The translations under genes and the position numbers were made by a program. Below the pieces are notes generated by a model. It had not been told where the DNA came from, made no database searches, and saw nothing but the letters and a program-made list of their open reading frames with translations. From Nocardioides glacieisoli (GTDB taxonomy: Bacteria; Actinomycetota; Actinomycetes; Propionibacteriales; Nocardioidaceae): a stretch of 64,000 nt of DNA. Below are positions 58,011 through 64,000 of the stretch, one piece after another (the stretch's first letter is position 1; every line of letters begins with the position of its first letter). Location of the stretch: positions 124,001-188,000 of the forward strand of contig NZ_SDWS01000001.1 in assembly GCF_004137245.1 (NCBI RefSeq), written 5' to 3'.

Positions 58011-59483
58011 CTAGGCGACCATCACCCGGCCGGCAACGCCCTGCGTTGCCGGCCGTGGTGCGTCCCGACCGTCTCCCGGGGATCGGCCCGACACGTGCTC
58101 CCACGCTCCGGCGAGGCGGCGTACGGCCTCGGTGAGGTCGTCAGTGGACGCGGTCCACGGGATCCGGACGAAACGGTCGAGCCCTCCCTCGACGGCGAAC
58201 ACCGGTCCCGGAGCGACCACGACCCCGCGGCGCTCGGCCTCGGCGGTCGTCGCGGTGCCGAGCGCCTCGGGCAGCTCGCACCACAGCGCCAGCCCGCCGT
58301 CGGGCACCCGGAACCTCCACTCCGGCAGGTGCTCGCGGACCGCGGCCACGAGCGCGTCGCGTCCGGCGACGAGCCGCTCGCGGTGCACCGGCAGCACCTC
58401 GTCGGCGTGGTCCATCAGGTCGGCCAGCACGAGCTGCTCGAAGACCGGCGCTCCGAGGTCGAGCCCGATGCGGGCGTGGATCAGCCGGTCCATCTGCTCG
58501 AGCGGTGCGCGCACCCAGCCCAGCCGCAGCCCGCCCCAGTAGGACTTGCTCGCGCTGCCGATCGTGATCGCGTCGCGGGCGTGGGCCGCCAGCGGGCGAG
58601 GCATCGCGTCGGCGAGGCCGGGCCGCAGGGCGAGCGCCTGGTGCGCCTCGTCGGCCACGACGACCGTGCGGGTGCGGGCCAGTGCCGCCGCGAGCTCCTC
58701 GCGCTGCTCGTCGGACATCAGGTGCCCCGTGGGGTTCTGGAAGTCGGGGATCAGGTAGGCGAGCCGCGGCGAGGTCTGGCGCAGGGTCGCGGCCAGCGCG
58801 TCGAGGTCCCAGCCGTCGGGGTCGACGGCTGCCGGGACGAGGCGCGCGCCGGCGTGGCGCACGGCCTGGGTGGCGTTGGGGTAGGTCGGCGACTCGACCA
58901 CGACTCGTTCTCCCGGCGCGGTGAACGCCTGGGCGACCACCGACGCCGCGGCCAGCGCGCCGGCGGTGACCATGACCTGCTCGGGCAGGGTCGGCAGTCC
59001 CCGCGCTTCGTACGCCGCCGCGATCCGGGCCTGCAGCGCTGGCACGCCGAGCGGGAAGTAGCCGGGGCCGCTGAGGTAGGCGGGGAGCTCCTCGGTGGCG
59101 CGCTGGTAGGCCTCGACCAGGCCGGGCGGCGCGGAGTGCGCGGCGCAGGTGAGGTCGATGACGTCCTCGCCGCCGGTGCCCGGCATGAGCGCGCGGTCGT
59201 GGGCGCGACGCTGCCCGCCGGGCACGGTGGTGAAGGTGCCCGACCCGCGCCGCGCCTCGGCGTACCCCGACTCGCGGAGCACCTCGTAGGCCCGGGTCAC
59301 GGTGGTGCGGGAGACGTCGAGCGCGGAGGTGAGCTCGCGTTCGCTCGGCAGTCGTACGCCGATCCCGATCCGGCCGTCGCCGATGAGCACCCGCAGGGTG
59401 TCGGCGAGGCCGAGGTAGGCGGGGGACCGGGGGAAGTCGGCGACCAGAGTGGCTACGCGCTGGGCGCTCACAAGGCGACTCAT
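58011..59483 (-). CDS. MocR/GntR-type PLP-dependent regulator (YczR-like)
   Basis: 490 residues: N-terminal GntR winged helix (about 20-90, RLPSERELTSALDVSRTTVTRAYEVLRESGYAEARRGSGTF) fused to an aminotransferase class I domain with PLP Lys in GSASKSYWGGLRLGWVRAP. MocR regulators sense PLP or its ligands and usually control a neighbour. Divergent from a YczE-like gene 61 bp away, the known YczR/YczE pairing. ATG 59483 chosen. The last 45 bp contain the protease terminator hairpin. Confidence 0.88.
   Translation of the reverse strand: MSRLVSAQRVATLVADFPRSPAYLGLADTLRVLIGDGRIGIGVRLPSERELTSALDVSRTTVTRAYEVLRESGYAEARRGSGTFTTVPGGQRRAHDRALMPGTGGEDVIDLTCAAHSAPPGLVEAYQRATEELPAYLSGPGYFPLGVPALQARIAAAYEARGLPTLPEQVMVTAGALAAASVVAQAFTAPGERVVVESPTYPNATQAVRHAGARLVPAAVDPDGWDLDALAATLRQTSPRLAYLIPDFQNPTGHLMSDEQREELAAALARTRTVVVADEAHQALALRPGLADAMPRPLAAHARDAITIGSASKSYWGGLRLGWVRAPLEQMDRLIHARIGLDLGAPVFEQLVLADLMDHADEVLPVHRERLVAGRDALVAAVREHLPEWRFRVPDGGLALWCELPEALGTATTAEAERRGVVVAPGPVFAVEGGLDRFVRIPWTASTDDLTEAVRRLAGAWEHVSGRSPGDGRDAPRPATQGVAGRVMVA
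58027..58055 (+). terminator. 13-bp perfect hairpin after the M6 protease, inside the MocR gene 3' end
   Basis: CGGCCGGCAACGC (58027-58039) pairs with 58043-58055 over the loop CCT. It lies 45 bp past the protease stop but within the last codons of the convergent MocR gene, so it may end transcription from both sides. Confidence 0.7.
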
Positions 59484-59501
59484 GCAGGCCACTGTTCCAC
59501 G

Positions 59502-59526
59502 ATTGGCTATGTCGGACAAGGCCAAT
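59502..59526. promoter_or_regulatory. Candidate YczR operator ATTGGC-N13-GCCAAT
   Basis: Perfect six-base inverted arms at 59502-59507 and 59521-59526, in the only gap between the MocR regulator and the YczE-like gene. It also overlaps the region of the -10-like CAGGAT (59533-59538) of the + gene, which ends six bases before ATG 59545. Confidence 0.55.
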
Positions 59527-59544
59527 CAGGGGCAGGATGGACCC

Positions 59545-60243
59545 ATGTCCAGCACCACTCCATGCGACGTCACAGCCACACGCCCCGCCCTCACCGACCT
59601 CGGCCCGGTCGCCCAACTGCGCGCCGGTCGGCTCGCCCGCCGCCTTCCGCAGCTCTACGTCGGGCTGTTCCTCTACGGCGTCTCGCTCGCGATGATGGTG
59701 CGCGGCGCCCTCGGCCTGGCGCCGTGGGACGTGCTCCACTCCGGCTTCATCCGCCACGTGCCGATGACCCTCGGCCAGGCGGTCGTGCTCCTCAGCTTCG
59801 TCGTGCTCGTGCTGTGGATCCCGCTGCGGGAGATGCCCGGCCTCGGCACGATCAGCAACGCGCTCGTCGTCGGCTTCTCCGCCGACCTCACGCTCGCCGT
59901 GCTCGACCGGCCCGACGCGATCGCCGCCCGCATCGCCCTGATGATCGGCGGCGTGGCGCTGTGCGGCCTCGCGAGTGCGCTCTACATCGGCGCCCAGCTC
60001 GGTCGTGGACCGCGCGACGGCCTGATGACCGGGCTCTCCCGCCGCACGGGCCTGTCCCTGCGCCTGGTGCGCACCGGGCTCGAGGTCGCCGTCGTCGTCA
60101 TCGGCCTGCTGCTCGGCGGCGTGCTCGGTCTGGGCACCGTGGTCTACGCGCTGGCGATCGGCCCGCTCACGCAGCTGATGCTGCCCTGGCTCACGGTCGA
60201 CGTGACGGTTCCTGATCAGGCAGCGGAGTCCGAGACCAGATAG
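59545..60243 (+). CDS. YczE/YitT-like membrane protein
   Basis: 232 residues with about five helices: LPQLYVGLFLYGVSLAMMVRGALGLAPWDVLHSG is the YczE family signature, then GNALVVGFSADLTLAVL-like and GLMTGLSRRTGLSLRLVRTGLEVAVVVIG. Function unknown; in other genomes it is the target of YczR. Its 3' end overlaps the convergent membrane protein gene by 28 bp. Confidence 0.85.
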   Translation: MSSTTPCDVTATRPALTDLGPVAQLRAGRLARRLPQLYVGLFLYGVSLAMMVRGALGLAPWDVLHSGFIRHVPMTLGQAVVLLSFVVLVLWIPLREMPGLGTISNALVVGFSADLTLAVLDRPDAIAARIALMIGGVALCGLASALYIGAQLGRGPRDGLMTGLSRRTGLSLRLVRTGLEVAVVVIGLLLGGVLGLGTVVYALAIGPLTQLMLPWLTVDVTVPDQAAESETR

Positions 60244-61706
60244 CTGATCACGCCGATGCTGATCACGCTCGACAGCATCATCCCGCCGGTGCCGAACATC
60301 ATCGGCAGCGCGGTGAACGCCCACACGTCGAAGCCCCGGGCGAGGCTGCCGAAGACCCCGGTCGGCACCCCGCCGGCCGGTGTGCTGACCATCGGCGCGG
60401 CGTAGTTCGGCGGCTTGCCCGTGACCCACCGGGTCGTCGAGGCGAGGGACGAGAGCGCGCAGGCGATGGCGAGGTTGGCCGCCTCGGTCGAGGGGTGCGT
60501 GGGCAGCAGCGTCGGGATCGTCGCCAGCGAGAAGAGCAGGAGCGCGACGCCGGGCACCGCCAGGTGGGCGAGGAGCAGCGTCTGCCGCTTCAGCGGCAGC
60601 ATCCGCGCCAGGCTCTGGGTGCGTACGACGACGCGCAGTCCCGAGCACATCGCAGGGCCGCCGAGCAGGCCGAGGAGCGTCGTGACGAGGACCACCGCCC
60701 GGCCCGCGCCGGCCTCGGCAGCGGCGTAGGGCACGAGCACGAGCGAGGCGAGCAACACGAACGGCTGCGGCGACCGCACCGCCCGGATCAGGTCGCGGTG
60801 CACCAGCGCAGGCCAGCCGAGCGGTCCGCCGGTGCGCGGTCGGACGCTCGCCCCGCGTCCCCAGCGGCGGGCGAGCAGGACGTCGTACATCAGGCCGAGG
60901 TCGACCGAGGAGAGCGCTCCGGAGAGGCTGGGGGACAGGTGCGCGGTGTAGCCGAGGACCCGTCGCGAGACGCCTGCCATCGCCGAGCGGGTCCACCAGA
61001 ACAGTGCGGCCGCGACCGCGACGAGGAGCGCGGCGGCCGCGAGACCGACGCCGAGCGGCACGCTCGGCACGGCTCCTGCGCCGTGAGTCGCTGAGAGACT
61101 CAGCAGCACCCAGAGGCCCGCCGCGATCGCCCAGGTGAGCACGCGGGCCACCCGGTTCTCGTGCACCTGCGAGAGTGCGGCGATGCCGACACAGGCGAGT
61201 GCCGTGGCACCGCCGGCGACCAGGAACACCGCACCCTCGGCGAGCGAGAAGCCGCCGAGGACGGCCGGGGCGAGCAGCGCCAGCGCGGCGACAGCGACGG
61301 CGAGCGCGGACGTACGCCCCCAACCGGGCCGCAGCAGCGCGCCCCGGTCGACGGGGGTGCTGAGGAGCCAGGCGTTGGCGGCGGGCGGGCTGAAGACCGG
61401 GCCGAGCAGTCGGGCCAGGCCGAGCGCCAGCAGGGCCACGGCGAGCGCGACCAGCCACGGCATCGCTGACCGGACCTCGGTGCACGAGCCGGCGCAGGTG
61501 TCGTCGGCGAGGCGGCGCAGCGTGAGCACGACGTTGCCGCCCATGGCGCCGATCATCACGATGCAGAAGATCGCGATGTAGCCGTCGGAGAGCACCTCGC
61601 CCCACCTCAGCTCAGCGCGACCGCGCCGCCAGTCGCGGATCTCGGCGCGCACCTCGCGGGCGGTCGGGACCTCCGGGCCTGGCTCGAGGTGGGCGGTGTC
61701 AGTCAT
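60216..61706 (-). CDS. Membrane protein of an ABC transporter pair (DUF6297-like)
   Basis: 496 residues, about ten hydrophobic segments, soluble N-terminus of 40 residues. SPPAANAWLLSTPVDRGALLRPGWGR and a positively charged loop (VRTQSLARMLPLKRQTLLLAHL) fit the DUF6297 type. It follows an ABC ATPase gene with 8 bp overlap, so it is probably the permease of that system. Palindrome copy 6 lies in its sequence. Confidence 0.78.
   Translation of the reverse strand: MTDTAHLEPGPEVPTAREVRAEIRDWRRGRAELRWGEVLSDGYIAIFCIVMIGAMGGNVVLTLRRLADDTCAGSCTEVRSAMPWLVALAVALLALGLARLLGPVFSPPAANAWLLSTPVDRGALLRPGWGRTSALAVAVAALALLAPAVLGGFSLAEGAVFLVAGGATALACVGIAALSQVHENRVARVLTWAIAAGLWVLLSLSATHGAGAVPSVPLGVGLAAAALLVAVAAALFWWTRSAMAGVSRRVLGYTAHLSPSLSGALSSVDLGLMYDVLLARRWGRGASVRPRTGGPLGWPALVHRDLIRAVRSPQPFVLLASLVLVPYAAAEAGAGRAVVLVTTLLGLLGGPAMCSGLRVVVRTQSLARMLPLKRQTLLLAHLAVPGVALLLFSLATIPTLLPTHPSTEAANLAIACALSSLASTTRWVTGKPPNYAAPMVSTPAGGVPTGVFGSLARGFDVWAFTALPMMFGTGGMMLSSVISIGVISYLVSDSAA
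61084..61102. repeat. 19-bp dispersed palindrome, copy 6
   Basis: TGAGTCGCTGAGAGACTCA inside a membrane-segment coding region, read in a different frame from copies 1-4. Confidence 0.65.
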
Positions 61707-62343
61707 CGCCGGCGTCCGCGCCGAGTCGTACGACGCGGTTGCAGACCCGCTCCACGAGGGCCGGGTCGTGGCTGACCAGCAGCACCGCGCACCCCTCCGC
61801 CTTCTCGGCGAGCAGCTTCCTGCCGAGCCACTCGACGCCGTCCACGTCGAGGCGGGCCTCTGGTTCGTCGAGCACCAGCAGCCGCCGCGGCCGGACGAAC
61901 GCGCTCGCCAGCGCCAGCCGTCGCCGTTGACCGGAGGAGAGCGTCGAGGGCAGCTGCCCGGAGACCTCCATCAGTCCGACCTCGTCGAGGACGACGTTGA
62001 CGACCTCCTCGGCGTCGGGCTGCGCGTGGGCGCGTGCCACCAGGTCGAGGTGCTCGACCACCGAGAGGTCCGGGAAGAAGTCGATGTCGTCCATCACCAT
62101 CGCGAGGTCGCGCCGGATCTCGGGTCGCCTCTCGTCGAGCACCCTTCCAGCGAGCATCGCCTCACCGTCGTCGGCGTCGTCGGTGCCGACGATGCACCGC
62201 AGCAGCGTCGACTTGCCGCTGCCATTGGGCCCGACCACGCCGACGGCCTCGCCGGCGGCGACGTCGAGGTCCACCCCGGACAGGATCGTGCGGTCGCCGA
62301 AGCGGCGGGTGATCCCGCGGACCGTGAGCAGGACGTCGGCCAT
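61699..62343 (-). CDS. ABC transporter ATP-binding protein
   Basis: 214 residues, one ABC domain. Walker A GPNGSGKST, Q-loop MVMDDID-type, signature LSSGQRRRLALAS, Walker B LLVLDEPEARLD, switch His in VSHDPALV. Partner of the membrane protein encoded by the overlapping downstream gene; export is likely but the substrate is unknown. Confidence 0.9.
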   Translation of the reverse strand: MADVLLTVRGITRRFGDRTILSGVDLDVAAGEAVGVVGPNGSGKSTLLRCIVGTDDADDGEAMLAGRVLDERRPEIRRDLAMVMDDIDFFPDLSVVEHLDLVARAHAQPDAEEVVNVVLDEVGLMEVSGQLPSTLSSGQRRRLALASAFVRPRRLLVLDEPEARLDVDGVEWLGRKLLAEKAEGCAVLLVSHDPALVERVCNRVVRLGADAGDD

Positions 62344-62376
62344 GGCGGTCAGTCAAGCAGGCGGTCGCCCACCACC

Positions 62377-63849
62377 TCAGTCCACCAGGCTGGCGACGCC
62401 GTCGCGCCGCGGGTCGGCGACCGCCTCGAGCTCGCCGCCGGCCGTGGTGAGCGCGGCGCCGACGCCACCGAAGTACATCGACGGCTCGTGCTCCACCCGG
62501 ACGTCCTCGTCCGCGAGGCCGGCGCGATGGACGTGCACGCGGGGCTGGGCGACGGCGTCCGCGAGACCGAGGCCGCCGCTCACGAAGCCGGCCAGCGTGC
62601 AGACCAGCGCGGTCGTGATCCGGTCGGCGCCGGGCGAGCCGATCGCCAGGGTGGCGCCGTCGTCGTGGCGACCGACCGTCGGCGCCATGTTGGACAGCAG
62701 CCGGCCACCGGTCGGCACCCGGCGACCGGGCGGGTTGAGCTCCTGCTCACCGAGGCAGTTGTTGAGCCAGATGCCGGTGCCGGCGGCGATCATGCCCGCG
62801 CCGTAGCCCGACGACACGGTGATCGAGCACGCCTCACCCTCCGCGTCGGTGACCGAGACGTGGGCCGTCGAACCCGACTCGAGCACCGCCCGGTGGTCCG
62901 CGTCGACGCGGTCGAGCCAGGCGCGCGACGAGGCGTCGAGGTCGTCCGCCACCTCCAGCACGTCGCGGCGGTGGCCCAGCACTGCGCGCTGCACGCGCAC
63001 CAGGTGCTCGACGTCGTCCGGGGTCCACGACCCGCGGGGGCGGTCGTCGAGCAGCCGCAGCATCGAGGCGACGACCACGCCGCCGACCGACGGAGGGGGA
63101 GTGGTGCCCAGGCTCCAGGCGCCGACCCGCGTGGTCAGCGGCGGACGCACGACGGGCTCGTACGCCGCCAGGTCGGCGGCACCGAGCAGGCCACCGCGTG
63201 CCTGCACGTCCCGCGCGATCACCTCCGCGAGGTCGCCCTCGTGGAGCGCGCGAGGGCCGACGGCTGCGATGTGCTCGAGGGTGGCGGCCAGGTCCGGCAC
63301 GACCACCCGCTCCTCGGTCAGCCGGCCCGCCGCGTCGTGGAGCGCGGCGCGGCTCCCGTCGTCCCAGCCGAAGACGCTCTCGTGGACGTAGCGCAGGTAG
63401 TACTGCGAGGCCGAGCCCAGCGCGAACCCGTCGCGGGCGACGTCGACCGCGGGCGTCACCAGCTCGCGCCACGGCAGCCTCCCGTTGCGGGCGTGCGCCT
63501 CGCCGAAGGCCGCGAGCGAGCCGTGCGTGGCGACCGAGCCGGGGCCGATCGTGATCGTCACGCCGCCGCCGTACTCTGTGTCGACGTCCCACGTGCTCGG
63601 CGCGGGGGCGTCGTCTCGACGTCCGAGGCCGGGCCGGTCCATCCAGCCGTCCACGGTGTACGCCGCCCCCTCCGCAGGCTGGACGGCGACGAAGCCGCCG
63701 GAGCTCAGGGAGACCAGGCCGACCTCGTTGACCATCGCCACGAGGGCGGCCGCGATCGCCGCGTCGACCGCGGATCCGCCAGCGCGCGCGACCTCTGCGG
63801 CGGCGTCCGCGGCTGCCCGGTTGGGCGCGGCGACGGCGAGCCTGGTCAT
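62377..63849 (-). CDS. ggt: Gamma-glutamyltransferase family protein
   Basis: 490 residues, no signal peptide, Ntn-hydrolase family. Processing/nucleophile Thr 328 lies in GSTAHVSVTDAEG (usual TTH-S-V replaced by TAH-S-V), preceded by the large subunit ending and followed by SSGYGAGMIAAGTGIWLNNCLGEQ and the GSPGADRITTAL stretch. Cytoplasmic GGT-like enzymes may act on glutathione or mycothiol-related or other gamma-glutamyl compounds; undecided. Begins 14 bp after a gene running off the window. Confidence 0.88.
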   Translation of the reverse strand: MTRLAVAAPNRAAADAAAEVARAGGSAVDAAIAAALVAMVNEVGLVSLSSGGFVAVQPAEGAAYTVDGWMDRPGLGRRDDAPAPSTWDVDTEYGGGVTITIGPGSVATHGSLAAFGEAHARNGRLPWRELVTPAVDVARDGFALGSASQYYLRYVHESVFGWDDGSRAALHDAAGRLTEERVVVPDLAATLEHIAAVGPRALHEGDLAEVIARDVQARGGLLGAADLAAYEPVVRPPLTTRVGAWSLGTTPPPSVGGVVVASMLRLLDDRPRGSWTPDDVEHLVRVQRAVLGHRRDVLEVADDLDASSRAWLDRVDADHRAVLESGSTAHVSVTDAEGEACSITVSSGYGAGMIAAGTGIWLNNCLGEQELNPPGRRVPTGGRLLSNMAPTVGRHDDGATLAIGSPGADRITTALVCTLAGFVSGGLGLADAVAQPRVHVHRAGLADEDVRVEHEPSMYFGGVGAALTTAGGELEAVADPRRDGVASLVD

Positions 63850-63863
63850 GCGGCGCGGAGGGC

Positions 63864-64000
63864 TCAGCGCCGGGTGGCGATGACGGCGGAGGCGTCGCCG
63901 GCCACCATCACCTCGACCGCGGTGAAGCGCTCGTCGGTCAGCCACTGCTCGCGGAGCGTGTCGACCCGGCCGTAGGTGATCGGCGGCCACGACTCGCACG
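63864..64000 (-). CDS. C-terminal end of an unidentified gene (truncated by window)
   Basis: An open frame runs in from the right edge and ends TGA at 63864, translating as ...PPITYGRVDTLREQWLTDERFTAVEVMVAGDASAVIATRR at the C-terminus (44 residues visible). The 14-bp gap to ggt suggests one operon. Too short for a family call. Confidence 0.5.
   Translation of the reverse strand, partial: CESWPPITYGRVDTLREQWLTDERFTAVEVMVAGDASAVIATRR

Overview
The window is very GC-rich, with C or G in nearly every third codon position, many GTG starts and many genes that begin just after a -10-like hexamer. Together with an actinobacterial gene set (rne/rng–rplU–rpmA–obgE–proB, gatCAB, ligA, ilvBNC–serA) this points to a high-GC actinobacterium, most likely of the Nocardioides type (family-level placement is inference). 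It looks like ordinary chromosome: I see no phage, IS element, CRISPR array, rRNA or tRNA.

Layout. 1-4.8 kb: 3' end of an RNase E/G gene, L21, L27, the ObgE GTPase and glutamate 5-kinase. 4.8-8.2 kb: small housekeeping and accessory genes (secreted unknown, MazG-like, HIT, nucleotidyltransferase-like, metallopeptidase lipoprotein). 8.25-11.6 kb: cysteine desulfurase and MnmA, which work together in tRNA 2-thiolation, plus a MetE-C-like protein. 11.6-15.9 kb: secreted matrixin-like protease, alpha/beta hydrolase, and a TetR-controlled DHA2 exporter with a near-perfect operator. 15.9-23.6 kb: ligA, an RTX-repeat secreted protein, an EamA exporter and gatCAB.

23.7-31.8 kb is the most distinctive part. 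A cobalamin riboswitch precedes a tightly packed operon encoding a secreted alpha/alpha-toroid protein, a membrane-anchored protein with a DUF4430/transcobalamin-C-like beta domain, and a complete ECF transporter (T, fused A-A', S). A second toroid paralogue lies just upstream. The arrangement resembles the two domains of animal intrinsic factor/transcobalamin split over two genes and attached to a dedicated B12 importer.

31.8-38.5 kb: sugar-dehydrogenase lipoprotein, EamA exporter, PadR with a DrrAB-like ABC exporter, a BNR-repeat protein and an atypical XRE regulator. 38.5-44.98 kb: ilvD, kynureninase, GNAT, VOC, dCMP deaminase-like, a DUF6973-like gene and two tandem pterin-dehydratase/VOC fusions. 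45-48.6 kb: ilvB-ilvN-ilvC behind a classical attenuator whose leader peptide contains Ile-Leu-Val in rare codons. 48.6-55.3 kb: methyltransferase, an unrecognised protein, NCS1 permease, DsbA-like protein, YdeI-like protein and serA. 55.3-64 kb: M6 protease with a structured leader, a YczR/YczE-type MocR regulator and membrane protein pair, an ABC/membrane protein pair, a gamma-glutamyltransferase-like enzyme and a truncated gene at the edge.

Regulation visible in the DNA includes one riboswitch, one attenuator, three candidate operators, several long hairpins and a recurring leaderless-promoter geometry. A 19-bp palindrome (consensus TGAGTCKCYKRGRGACTCA) occurs six times, both inside and between genes, and no annotated feature explains it.
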